A stretch of DNA of 64,000 nt, taken from contig CM068543.1 in the NCBI GenBank assembly GCA_035048495.1, positions 24,231,751 through 24,295,750 of the forward strand. Direction: 5' to 3'. The notes below the pieces were generated by a model. It searched no databases. It was not told where the DNA came from and worked only from the letters and a program-made list of their open reading frames with translations. Position numbers and translations under genes: made by a program. This document shows positions 23,345 to 36,059 of this stretch, piece by piece. Source of the stretch: Euptelea pleiosperma (Eukaryota; Streptophyta; Magnoliopsida; Ranunculales; Eupteleaceae). How positions within the stretch are numbered: the first letter of the stretch is position 1; each line of letters begins with the position of its first letter.

Positions 23345-25560
23345 CAGACTTTGAAGCCCCCCCTCAAAAAATGCCACGTAGCATACTCTTTCAGGTCCAC
23401 AGATCTATACTTGTTTAGTTCGCCTCTTGATGGACATACACCAAATATCAACTTAATTGATGATTTCTAGCCATTGGATTTGAGCATTTTAGGAGGAGAT
23501 TTCTGACCGTTGAATTTTGAACTTTCTTTGGGGTGCTAAAATTTAGGGAAAATTACTTTTAAGTCCATATTTAGAAAAATACTGACCATTTAGTCCCATG
23601 TACAAAACTATGGACACTTTGGTTTAATTGTCTACCCATTAAGGCCTTTCTTTTGAAATGCCCATACTATCCTCCAGTTAATATCAGTTTGAATTAATAG
23701 ATTCATTTGATTTGAGGTTTGACTGACGACACAGTACTGAGCGTCAGTTTTGTCCAGCTCCTTCCCTCCATTTTCTTGCTCTTCTACAGCTTTTTTCCTC
23801 AATTTTCTTGCTTCACAACTCTTTCCCTCAATTTTCTTCCTGTATAGCTCTTTGCAACTCTTTTATACTCCATTCAAGGTGAAGAAAGATGAATGTGATG
23901 TTAGTTTAAAAGGTTTCCTTCCAGTCATCTATTTTATAGCATCCCGGTTATCCTCTACAGTTCTTTGCAACTTGTTTATGTGCCACTGAAGGTGAATAAA
24001 GAAGGCGACGCCGGTTTCAAGGGTTAGTTAAGAAAGAAGAAGGTGAAGATGGAACAAGGAAGAAGCTGAAGAATATGGTTACTACTTTAATTTTCGTTAA
24101 ACAAGAATCTTCAAAGAAGAAGCTGAAGAAGATGGTTATCACTTTCATTTTCGTTAAGCAAGAATCGTCTCTTAAGTTTTAGTAATAATATTCACGAAAC
24201 TGGTTGAACTATGACCATTTTCCCCAAACCGATTGAATCAGTACCATTTTCACAAAACTGGTTTAACCAGTACTATTTTCATGATGTATGTATCTGTTTA
24301 CAGTTTGAGTATTGAGCTCAACTTAGTTGAAACACTAACACAGTTAGACTATAATGAAAAGATGATGAGAAAATGCATCTCAACGAAGAAGAACCCATGT
24401 AACAATGTTGGAAACCGAACAAATTTTTTTTTTCTAAACTAGTTGAACCAGTACCATTTTCATGAAACCTGTATTCATTTTCAATTTAAGTATTGAGCAT
24501 AACTTAGTTGAATCACTAACAAAATTAAATGATTATTAAGAGAAGATGGAAAAATGTACAACGAAGAGGAACCCCTGTAACAATAGTAAATCAGACAAAA
24601 TTCTGTCAAAGGAATTGTTCAACTTGATCGAACCAGTATATTTTTCACAATTTTATTTTCAATTTGAATACTAAACCTTAAAATCTTCGAGCAAAGCTTC
24701 ATCTCCCTGACTGTTTCTATTTTATAGAACATATTTAAAACTCCGTTTCACTCTCAATACCTTATCTAATTCTCTAACCATTTTGTTAAGTCGGTATTTT
24801 ATTTCAAGTTTGAATATTGAGCTCAAACTGGTTGAACCATCACCATTTTAGTTTCGGTGAATTAATCGAACCAGTAACAATGGTGAAACGGATGTCAAAA
24901 GTTTTTTAAAGGAATTAATTCTTCAAGCGTCGTAAACGAGGAATTGTACCAGTGTCAGTCAAGGATAAGGATAAGGGCATTGTCGTCTTTTCATTCTAAT
25001 TTAAAATATATTTAATAGTAAAAGTAACCAAAGAAGACTTATTGGTCCATCAAGCCATAAAGTACAACTAAATCGGGCGAAATATTTTTCTACCGTCAGA
25101 TACGACTAACATACTCATAACTACGGCTTTTATGGTAATTCTCTGTAAAATTTAACTGCTAAATATCACCAATCAAGCTGATATTTGGTGTATGGGTCCA
25201 ACAAGAAGTAAGCCAAACATCCATAAGGTTAGCAGGACTGACAAGTGGAACACTCTTTAGGCCCACTTACCTTGTGGATATTTTGTCCACCTCTTGATGC
25301 ATCTACAGATCAAAAATCAATATAAGTAGTGATCTATAATCATTGGGTTTAGTACTTTAATAATATGGTTTTTGACCGTTGAATTTAAGTCTTTTTTTTG
25401 GATGTTAAACTATAACGATTATAAATTACCGATCAAGCTGATCTTTGGTATGTAGGTCCACCAAGAGGTGGTCCAAACATCCATAAGGTCACTAGGCCCT
25501 AAACTAAGCTACAAATGGCATTTTTGGGAGGGGAGACTTCAAATTTTGAAGCCCTATTGG
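23345..25560. mobile_element. Composite of MITEs ('TTTGAAGCCCC' family) split by a 1.6-kb element
   Basis: The left part 23345-23545 and the part after 25146 are the two halves of an element that is uninterrupted at about 38.92-39.24 kb. After about 25.24 kb a second, related unit runs to a GGGGAGACTTCAAATTTTGAAG end. The ends pair text such as TTTGAAGCCCCCC with its complement. Confidence 0.6.
23546..25145. mobile_element. 1.6-kb Mutator-like insertion with a 9-bp duplication
   Basis: The 9-mer TAAAATTTA occurs at 23537-23545 and 25146-25154, directly flanking the insert. Ends GGGAAAATTAC and GTAATTCTCTG are short imperfect inverted repeats. The interior contains two tandem copies of an AAGAAGCTGAAGAA..TATGGTTA unit (24050-24170) and repeats of CCAGTACCATTTTCA, but no recognisable transposase. 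Confidence 0.72.
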
Positions 25561-25803
25561 GGCCAGCGAATATTTCAACGGTCCCATCCCACAAACTCCA
25601 CACGTGTCAACTCAGCGAAACGCGGGAAGAAAAACCAAACCTAGAAAACCAAAACATCGTCCCTTCTTCTCTTCTCTTTTGGCGTGAGCGACCAATCGCT
25701 CTTCTTCGCCACAGAACTGAGAAGCAAAAGCCCCAAGCCGAAGAGTCGCCATGGCTGCAACAGAGGTGAGCTTCACAGTGAGAACGAAAAGTTGGAAAAG
25801 AAG
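25560..25803 (+). promoter_or_regulatory. 5' flank and leader of helicase copy 1, with disconnected ancestral ATG
   Basis: Unique sequence between a MITE and the coding region, rich in CTTCTTCTCTTC typical of plant leaders. No clear TATA box. The ATG at 25751 aligns with the start codon of helicase copy 2, but one A is missing ten bases downstream, so it reads into a short out-of-frame peptide. The first in-frame ATG is at 25804. The part before about 25707 has no counterpart at copy 2. Confidence 0.55.
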
Positions 25804-28800
25804 ATGAGGAAGAGAAAGAGAGAGAAAAAGAGAACGCTCGCAAACTCAGAGACTGTGGACAGAAGTCACAGAACCGATAATGGAGTCGAAGTCTCAGAAG
25901 AAGCTGAAGCAGAGGAGATTGCAGAGAAAAGAAGCCAAACCTCGAATGAGGATGGAGAAGAAGACGGAGATGGTGAAGAGGAGAAAGCTATCTACGAGAC
26001 GACGACGAAGAAGAAGCAGAGGGGATCAGGAATCATGAGCACGGAGTCTTTCTCTCTTTTGAGCATCTCTGAACCCACAATGAATGCCATTAAAGACTTG
26101 GGCTTCGAGAACATGACTCAGGTGAGTTGTTCTGTTTTGTAATTTCACTTCAATTCGTTTGTTTGCGCTTGGAAATTGATGCCCTAGGACTAGGAGGTTT
26201 TATCTGTAGTTTAAGATTAAAGTGTACTTTTTTTTCTTTATTTTTGTGCTTGTTCGCTACATTTGTGGTGGAATTAAGAGAGACAAACCATAATTTGGGG
26301 ACTTAGTTTGATAAATTGATTCACAATTCGTGGTAATTTAAGGAACTTTAACTTGGTCAACTCAGAGATTATGTGAGCTTGAAATTATGCTCGTTTGATC
26401 CTGATGGCTGAAATATTTGACCACCCCATTGGTTGTCAAAACCTTATACTTTTCATCATTCATAATTTTGTTTTTTGGGAGTTAATCATTCATTCATAAT
26501 TTGGTGTCGTTTATATTTTAAACATGGTCTGATTAACATAATCCACGTGTTAGACAATCACTTGGATTGGTCATCATCAATATGGAATTGGCTGCATGAA
26601 TCCTGTTTCTCCATTCAATTCTGTCTAAAGCCTTTTCTTCCATTAAGGCAAGTTATCTAAAATCTCTTCTCAAAACCTCCATCCATGTCCATTTTGGTCT
26701 TCCCCTCGCCCTTTTAGACCCTTCAACTTGCACATTCCTCAAACGTTAGACAATCCTTTGGATTCGTTACTACCATAAAATGACTGTTGTTCATATTGAT
26801 CCCAATAGTCTGATTAATAACCACATTTGGAGGATGTAAAAAAGGGGCACTAAAATTAATTGTGAAAATGTGCACTGATCAGATGTTTATCATAGTTTTA
26901 GTGGCTAAAATTTGAGCTGTATTGAATTATTGAATTTGCTGTGCACTCTTGGTGCATGAGAGAGTGGATATGCTGAAGGGGGTTTGGGCATGATTTAAAG
27001 TCTCGGATAGTTGAAAAAACAAAATGTCTTGACCGAGACCATTTCGCTTGATTAAAAGTCTCAGTGTGTGTGCTCAAAAGTTTTCTTATTATAGTAGTAA
27101 AGATTAGATAATTTCGTTTGATCGGTTGATTAGTTGATTTTTTTATTACACACTATTTACTGTTGTTTATATAAACCAATGGAAGTGTGGAAGCGGTGGA
27201 GCTTTAAAAGAGTTATAGAAGCATTTTTCGATCCTCTGTCTTAGCTGTAGAGTTGCAAAATTAACTGTTCCATTTGTTGATTTAGCTGGTTTTGAACATA
27301 ATTCTGAGTTATCAACATGGATGGTTCAGTTTTCTGAATCTTATGTTTTTATATTTTTAGTTTTTTGTTTACTGTAATCTTCATCTCTCATAGGAATTCC
27401 AGATGCTATTAGTTGGTTAATTTGCCAATGGATAGCAACATTTTGTTTCTAGATTCTAGTTTGGCAGATTTTGATCAACTGTTTCTAAATTAGCTTAATG
27501 TAATTACGATTGGAAAACGATTCTTCCGATCATGGGTTTTCTGCAAGTACTATGAGATAGTTCAACTTCTTTTTTTTCAGCTGTTATTATTGAATCTCAC
27601 ATATTCATAGGGAAGGCAACTCGTGGGCTTATGAAATTGGCAAACTACAGTACGCATTGTTCTAACCTCACAACATAGAATTATTGTTTGGGACTTTTGT
27701 TTGAGCTTGTTGGTTTTTTATATGTTTTTCTTTTTGAGAAGATTGTAATTTACTTGGTGAAAATGCGTGCATGTTCGTTTCACATGGTGGTGATGTGCTT
27801 GTAGCAGACAAACTATCTTTCTTTATGTTGGCAGTTCTTTTATCTCCTTGTGAAAATATCGTGGGAGAACTTCTATTCCTGATGACATTTCTCATTTACA
27901 ACTGCAGATTCAAGCTAGAGCCATCCCACCACTTTTGGAAGGCAAGGATGTTCTTGGAGCTGCAAGGACAGGTTCTGGGAAGACCCTTGCTTTCTTGGTA
28001 CCAGCTATTGAATTGTTGCATCACATCTGTTTTAATCCTCGTAACGGAACGGGTGTTGTTGTCATTTGCCCAACTAGGGAGCTTGCCATACAGGTACAGT
28101 CCTTGTTCATTTGTATTTGCAGCTTGACTCAAGTAATAATTTAGTTGGGTCTCCATTTTACTCATCATTGGGTGCAAATGTAATTTGTCTGTATCATGCT
28201 TTACATTACAAACGTTATCGAGTGGAATTTGTTTTTGTGGTAAGTAATCAAGTGGAAACTTGTTGACAAAGCAAAACCTGAAGACAATCAAAGTCATCAA
28301 CTTAGAATACGTAGTGTAATCTTGATTATTGTTGCATCGGGTGTGATTTCCAAATTGGAGATGTGATTCCTCAGTGATGGTGTATTTACTTTTATGCTTG
28401 CTTGAAGTGGTATGATCCTTCCTCTTCATCTATCTCTTTCTCGTTTCTCTTCGTCTACTTGTTTTCCTTATTCTTTTGTTAATCAAGTCCAAACCATTTA
28501 ACAGACTATGATGTACTTCTGTATTGCCTCAGTTGTGGGATAGAGGCACTCTTGCATTGGTTTCGCTCACTGATTAATTAATGACAATGATTGTGGGATT
28601 TTTATTCTTTTTTTTGGAGAGGATGATTGTGGTATTGTTGATCAGCATCCTGCAAAAGACAATTTGGTTAAGAAAATTCTAGAAACTTCATTTCGGGTTG
28701 GTTGTTGAGAGCTGCCGGTTGCGCAAGGAGATCGAGTCCCTCAAATGAATCAGTGAATATTTTAAGAATGGTTGATACTCCTTTCCAATTGGATGAGCCG

Positions 28801-31800
28801 ATATATTGTCAGGAACCAGGAGGAAATTGTTCACCTGAGAAGAAAGGAGAGACGATTAAGTTCGAATGGGTGTTGCAGGTGCAGTTTTGACAAAAAAGGC
28901 AAATAACTGAAAGCACCATTTTAATACTATGGTTACATGTAAGAACAAACTATGGAACATAGTTATTTATAGTGCCATCAAACGAGACATTGATGTGAAA
29001 TAAAAGGTTGACATATTAAAACTACCTATGGTGCCTCATCTCGCGGTCCCACCTGTACCCAGTCTCTTGGGTGAATGAGATCGAAAATTAAAGTAACTAC
29101 TTGTTTCAATCACTTGTGAACCTTATTTCAACCAGATTTGGTGTGATGTTGTTTTGATGAATGTAACACACATCTTATTGGGAAGGTAATTACTGCAGGG
29201 GCATTTTAACACTGGGCTTGAGTGTGTTAGCCCGCAGAAATGGGGCACACTCGGGGTGGGGCGGCCCTCGTGAAATACCTGCGAAGGAGGGTTTGACCGA
29301 GGGCCTGGATCTAGGCTATGAGGTAAAGGAATTTAATCTCATGCTACCAACAATCGCGGCTTTTGGGGAGTATTGGTTAGATGTCTCGTATCAGTCATGG
29401 TTATACAATCGACATGTGGTGCATGATGGCTGAACAAATATTTGCTCGTTCAAGTAAAGGGGGAAAGACGTCACATTGGAACCAAAAATTTGAAGAAAAT
29501 AGGATTACAACAATTTAATTCATGGATATGAAAAAATTGCTACATAAGAAGATAGCAAAAAAATGCAGGGTCTAGGAAGCTTTCTAGGATGTACGTCAAT
29601 GGAAGATATCACCTCAATGGTTAGCACAACTCAAGGTGAGTTGACTGAAACAGCGGAGTTCAATTGTTCGAGAACACATGCAAAGGAGTATCAGTGACTT
29701 AGCTTGGCAAGGTCAGTCTTCAAGCCGGGGGCATTGATATGGGCCTTAAGCTTTCCATCCGTGGGATTTGGATTGGACCCTTGTTGGGCTTCTTCATTAT
29801 ATGCCCAGCTCATTAGATGGGCACATCAGTTTCAACTGATTAGTGGGTTCGTATCTAACTAGTACAACTTATGCATGCACAAAGGAGCCACCAAGTTTCA
29901 TTAGCTTCTAATTTTTAGTTGTTATTTTTGCACTTTCACTAGTTTTCTATTTATAGCAAAAGATTTTCTATTTGAGTTTTAGTAGGATCTGGAGATTTTT
30001 AAGGGTGCTGCATAGTACCTCTTTAAATGCCCCATGTACTCCTTTCTTTGAAATACTTGATTAGTTGAGCTAAAGTTTATTTTAGGCAATTCATTGCTGT
30101 AATGGTGCATTATGATGTGTGATGCCTTGCAATTTGGTGGTGTTAATTCCATTTATTGGAAGAACGGAAGTTAGTACTGGTTTTATGCCAAGTCCTCCAA
30201 GAATTTGTGAGACTTTATTTCATATCTCTTTCTTTTCTATCTATCTTCTTTATTTTGTTTTTCTACGCTTTGTCTTGCATAAGTTTTGGTATCAAAGCTT
30301 TCGCATCGCTGTTATCTGGCATCAGATTTCCAACATTAAGCAATTCTGACAAGATTTTTAAGTGAGTTATGGCCAAAATCTAGACATGGTGCAGGTCCAT
30401 AACGGGAGTGCTTTTTTTTGGTGGTTTCCCATTTGAGTTTTATTCTAGATGTCGAGTCTTTTTTCTATTGGTCTCCTAAATTTAGTCTTCTTATTAGTTT
30501 AGTTATTAATTTGAAATTTTAAATCTAACTTCTAGAAAGTTCAAGTCCAAGTATGGTTTGTAATTTGTGTTTTCGGTAGTTTTTGTATTTTCAAATTGCT
30601 ATACTTTAATTTAGTTGGATGACATTTGGGAAGTATTTATAATTGGTTTAGCAAATTCAAAGTTCTAGTCTTTTAGAGAATTTCTATTTTCTGTTCTAGG
30701 AGAGTTTGAGTGCAACTAGGAGAACATTTGAGCTGTTGTCCAGTCATCTATGATACCCCATGTCATCATCTATTTTTACAAGTTGAAAGAACTATTTGGT
30801 TTTTTCTCGGTTGTTGCTGTGAGGTGTGAAGCCTTGATTGGGTGGTGTGGGAGAGATCTTCATGACGATCCTCCGACGCACATTCCTTGATGATCGGAAA
30901 TCACTCCCTCCAAGTTGTGCCACCCTTCACCTGCATGGGGTCTGACGCTCAATTGAGTTTCAGAAGAAGAAGGGTTGGAAGAAGGGATTGAATATGTACC
31001 TTTATAGCATCCTTCTCCTTTTACAAGTTGAAAAAACTATTAGGCTTTTTCTTGGTTGCTGCCGTGAGGTGTGAAGCCTTGATTGGGTGGTGTGGGAGAG
31101 ATCTTTACGACGATCCTCCGATGCACATTCCCTGATGATTGGAAATCACTCCCTCCAAGTTGTGCCCTCCTTCACCTGCAAGGGGTCTGACGCTCAATTG
31201 AGTTTCAGAAGAAGAAGGGTTGGAAGAAGGGATTGAATACGTACCTTTGGCATCCTTCTCCTTTTATAAAGAGCTGTAGTTATCCTAATTCAATTTAGGT
31301 TCTTTATTGATACGTGATTGATCCGCTCTTCGTTGATTGGTTCTCTTATTTTAGGGATTGGTGTCAATTCATGCGTTTAGGAGTTCCCTTTGCCTGGTTG
31401 TGGTGGTGGGACTATATCACTGTGTCCTGTCCTCGGTGGAGTCTGCTTCTTCACACTAGGGAGTCTTAAGCTCGATTGGCTAAATCCAACGCGGCTCTGT
31501 TCAAGTTGGTGAGGACTGTCGTCCAACTTGGATGAGGTTACTGAGTCTTCAGTTCGACCAGCTCTGCTAGGTTGGCGAAGTAGACTCAGTCTTCGGCTCA
31601 GCCGAGTCAACTGAAGCCTCAGGTCTGTCCCTCTTCTGTCAGTTTTTTTTGTCTTCTTTTAAATGAGGGCTGACACGTGGACGGTGAGGGTTGACTTGCA
31701 AAAATATGCACTCACAAGTGGTGTGATTCTGTTTTGTAGAGGCTCTACACCTGTGTTGATTTCAACCCTAGGGTCTCCATAGGAAGTGCTGAGACCCGGT

Positions 31801-34800
31801 TTAGTATATCCGTCCTTACAATCTATCTTCTTTATTTTTATTTTCGCTTTCGTTTGACATTAATTTTTGGGATTAGAGCTCTAGTCCCACATCAGAGTGT
31901 AGATCGTTTTTCCGATGACAACTGTTGGCCCTTGCTGTGTACTCGTTCCCTCAGTGAAGCTGGTAGAGTGCAAAGAGAACAGGATGACAAAAGAAAACCC
32001 CAATCGTATATGGTTTTTTTAACTAATGATATAATATAAAATTATATATTTCCTAAACCTAAACTCAGTCTTAAAAGACATGTTTTAAACAAATAAAATA
32101 TGGTTATGTTCTAGGCTTTCTGTTTGAAGTTTGAACACATAGCACCTAGGTGCCCCTGGGCAACTCTAGTTGGCCACTTTTTCTACTTTCCACTAAAGCC
32201 CTGTTCCAGGCGCTAGGGTTCCCGGACAGGTGAAGAGATCACCTAGGCGACGCTTTGACTACACTGGCTTAAAGTTATTTTTATTTAAAAAAGGAAAATG
32301 AAACTCGTAGTGCTTATGCTGTCCTCCACATACTCTTAGAGTCACCATATATATTTGTACAGTGCGATCAAATGGTTATCCAAAAAATGCCAATAGAATA
32401 GTGCAAATCTTTCTCATCTTAAAGTCATTAGTTTCTGACATCTAATTATTAGTCGCATTCTGTATACAAAGAATTCTGCACCCCAGACTAATCCTCCATC
32501 TAAATAATGCAGACACATGCTGTAGCCAAGGACCTTCTCAAGTACCATACACAGACTCTTGGCTTGGTTATTGGTGGTGCAGCTCGAAGGGGGGAAGCAG
32601 AACGCCTCGTGAAAGGGGTAAACCTATTAGTAGGGACCCCTGGTAGACTTCTTGACCATCTTCAAAATACTAAGGGGTTCATATATAAAAATCTGAAGGT
32701 GAAGGAAACTTGCTTTACTTATTAGAAACACTTCATGCATATAGTAGTTTAATTTCTGTTTATTCCCCTTTTTGCAAGTGACTTTGCTGTGGATATTTCC
32801 CTCTAATTAGTAAGATCAGTGTTTATGTTATGATTTTACTAATTGTGTTCCAAATGCATGTTATTTTTTAATTTTTTAATTCTTCCTTTGACTACTAGTT
32901 TCCTAAACTCTCTCATATTACTCTTTGACTACTTTCCTAAACTCTAGCCACATACTCACGGAATAATAGCCCTACTACAATTAAGACCATAATGGAAACT
33001 TTAAAATCTTCTTTGAGTAATAATATTAGGGTACAATTAAACATATCCCTAAACTAACTTAAAGACTTAAGACTTACTAAAGCTCTTCTTTTATTCAACT
33101 TTGAAGAAAAAACCCAACCAACCCAGTAATCTTGTCATAGTTTTGCACCTTGTTTGTATTTTGGTCATACTCGATCATGGTCGTACTTTTATTGGTGCCT
33201 TTAGCATAAGAGGCCGAATTCTTTACAGAATCATCCCTTTTGCTCTTTGTTCAATCATATGGATGAAACAGAACTATAGATATTTTGAAGATAAACATGG
33301 ATTGCATGAGTGGTCGTCAATAAAATCAAAGCTGTGTCATTCCATTGGTCCACCATCCTCAAAGAAGTCCATGGTTACCACCACTGACAAGAACACATAA
33401 AATGGGAAATGCATCCCTGTTGTGCATACATCCGTACACAGATAACATATATATTTCCCATTTATGCATCATTTATTTCATCAGTAGGATTTGTTATGTG
33501 TTATATTGTTGGTTATAGCATCATATGAGTATTTCTGGTATATGTTTTATATATTTCCTTGTTCATTGTTAGGCATCCTAGATTTCTATTGTATGTGCAG
33601 TGCCTCATGATTGATGAAGCTGACCGGATTTTGGAAGCAAACTTTGAGGATGAAATGAAGCAAATTATTAGGCTTCTACCAAAGGTAATAATCTGATCAT
33701 TATTATTTGAAATATTCATTGACTTAACCAAGTTACTATTAAGGGGCAAAGTTGTATAAATTTGCCTTATAATGTTAATTTCATCAATCTGGCCTAGTTG
33801 ACTCAGTTTTTTTGAACAAATCTTTTCTTGTGGACTAAACGAACAAATCTTTTACCTTTTAATTGAGTAGTTGATCTTTACTAGGTTGTTTTAATTTGTT
33901 TGGTTTCAATGAGATGGCAAATGAATTTCTTTTCCACCATTGATGGCGGCATGGGAGTGATTTTCATCACTTCAGTGTGCTATTTTTATTTTTTCTTTAT
34001 ATTATTCCTTTTAAATATTTGAGTAACTTATTCAGTTCTCAGTTTTTTGAAGTATATCTGCTCTACTGGTCCTGTCCACTAGTTTGAGCTAACCAGTGAC
34101 CATGCTGGGTTGATAGTGGATCTGGTTTTTAACACATTGATGTTAAGTAATTTACATTGTCTTCAAGTTGATTCTTGCCACTCCCTTTGGCTTTATTTTC
34201 TGGTTTGACACCCACAAACTTCAGTTTGGTTAATAAATGATTGATGAGTACAAGTCAGCAATATGCTGAGTTCTATGTTTGTATCTCATTCTGTAGTTGT
34301 ATTTGTCCGAGTACCATGACGTAGAGTTCCGTACTTTGTAATCTGGAGCTTTTTCCACTAATTGAGGTGCTATCTAATGTGCAGGAGAGGCAGACAGCTC
34401 TTTTTTCTGCTACCCAGACGAAAAAGGTTTGTAGTTATCATTCAAATATTACACTAGTGACTAGTCATGTCCGCCTGTCCAGATATACTTAAAGAAACCA
34501 ATATGTACTGCAGGTTGAAGATCTTGCACGCTTGTCATTTCAGACAACTCCAGTATATATTGATGTGGATGATGGGAGGTCAAAGGTAATAAATAGTTGG
34601 GAGGGTTCTCAGCTTGTTCTTCCATCTTCACTGTTACAAGAAGCTGACAAGATGCTGGGAAATGCAGGTTACTGTAGAAGGGTTGCAGCAAGGCTACTGT
34701 GTTGTGCCAAGTGCCGATAGATTTATTCTTCTTTATTCATTCTTGAAGAGGAATCTGTCAAAGAAAGTGATGGTTTTCTTCTCTTCGTGTAACTCGGTCA

Positions 34801-36059
34801 AATATCACTCTGAGCTTCTCCAATACATTAAGGTCGATTGCTTTGATATCCATGGAAAACAAAAACAGCAGAAACGTACCTCCACCTTTTTTGACTTCAT
34901 CAAGGCAGAGAAAGGCATCTTATTATGTACTGATGTTGCTGCTCGTGGGCTTGATATCCCTGCTGTGGTATGAATCTTTCTTCAACATCTTGGCTTTGTC
35001 CAGGACTAAGTGTCTCTTGTACGAGTCAAGGATTTCTCACCGTCAGCAAACAAAAAAATGGATTTCTCACTGTTGACTCTTCTTTTTCCTCTAGGACTGG
35101 ATTGTGCAGTATGATCCTCCAGATGAGCCCAAGGTGCGTACTAGTCATTCTCCACCAACATTTAGCTTTTTTTTGTTGTGTGGCGATTCTTGTGTATGTA
35201 TCTTATCTTTAAGTGATTTGCGGTGGTTGCGGTTTACTCTTTCAGGAGTACATTCATCGTGTTGGCCGAACAGCTCGTGGCGAAGGTGGCAAAGGACATG
35301 CACTGCTCTTCTTGATACCAGAAGAGTTGCAATTTCTCCGTTATCTTAAGGTCTTATATTCTTGTTTTGAAGATTACCACCTTCCTGTAAGCTGCTGAAG
35401 GATGATGTTTTTGGCCAAAAATCTTATTGCTACATCCTGTACTCTATTTTATTACAGGCAGCCAAAGTGCCCGTTAAAGAATACGAGTTCGATCAAAGGA
35501 AGCTGGCGCATGTGCAGCCCCACCTGGTATTCTTCTGCTTCTTGGGTCTTGGTCTCAGCAATTGCTAACACTATATTTGTAAAATTTTGCTCCATGAGAA
35601 CTGCACAGACTTAAATTGCCTGAGGGGTTTGATGCAGGAGAAACTGGTAGCAAACAACTATTACCTGAATAATTCAGCTAAGGAAGCTTATAGGTCCTAT
35701 ATATTAGCATACAATTCACATTCAATGAAGGACATCTTCAACGTTCATCGCTTAAATCTTCAGGTACTTGCCTGCCTACAAACTTGGTTGGAGGCATTTA
35801 TCTTTATATACTTTTGCTTCTTATTGTAGCTTATGAGTGCATTATATAACAAGCCTTGTGGGATCATGGTGGACAGGCGGTTGCTGCTTCATTCTGCTTT
35901 TCTAGTCCTCCAAAGATAAATCTGACCATAGACAGCAGCGCATCTAAATTTAGGAAGAAAGCGCGCAAAGTTGAAGGAAGCCGTCATGGGATCAGTGAAA
36001 GTAACCCCTATGGGAAACAGAGAGGTGGAGATGATAATCGACAATTCGTAAGGTATTAG
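25804..36059 (+). CDS. DEAD-box ATP-dependent RNA helicase, HAS1/DDX18 type, tandem copy 1
   Basis: Nucleolar DEAD-box helicase family acting in ribosomal subunit assembly (HAS1/DDX18; plant RH27/RH51-like). Exons: 25804-26121, 27908-28093, 32513-32698, 33601-33684, 34385-34426, 34514-34585, 34668-34967, 35095-35133, 35246-35350, 35458-35526, 35638-35763, 35877-36059; all junctions GT-AG and in frame, about 569 aa from ATG 25804. Motifs: GFENMTQIQ (Q motif), ARTGSGKT (I), PTRELA (Ia), GG, TPGR (Ib), DEAD (II), SAT (III), [10 protein letters not shown] (V), HRVGRTAR (VI), then the C-terminal extension and a basic tail ending RQFVRY. The N-terminus is Lys/Glu-rich. Oddity: a 1-base deletion after the ancestral ATG at 25751 puts that start out of frame, so about 18 N-terminal residues should be lost. 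Intron 2 is 4.4 kb and holds retroelement debris. Probably still functional, since the motor core is intact. Confidence 0.9.
29064..31824. mobile_element. Extra ~2.75 kb in intron 2 of copy 1, LTR-retroelement debris
   Basis: Copy 2 joins CAGTCTATCTTC at this point; copy 1 has about 2.75 kb in between. Within it, about 29735-30279 resembles an LTR: it is preceded by a purine-rich AGCCGGGGGCA, begins TGATATGGGCC, ends near TTGCA, and is followed by TGGTATCAAAGC, close to the tRNA-Met primer site TGGTATCAGAGC. No gag or pol frame remains. A second variant of the LTR tail, TCTATCTTCTTTATTTT, lies at the right edge and is shared with copy 2. Confidence 0.6.
30776..31262. repeat. Two tandem ~245-bp units in intron 2 of copy 1
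   Basis: The text from TTACAAGTTGAAAGAACTAT at 30776 recurs from 31021 with few changes, through GGTGTGAAGCCTTGATTGGG and CACTCCCTCCAAGTTGTGCC to the CATCCTTCTCCTTTTA boundary. Confidence 0.85.

Noticed and set aside
25684..25803. Upstream in-frame extension of helicase copy 1
   Set aside because: It would need a GTG start and has no ATG before the in-frame stop at 25642.
27896..28429. 177-codon minus-strand frame opposite helicase exon 2
   Set aside because: It is the antisense of exon 2 plus intron and has no conserved domain.
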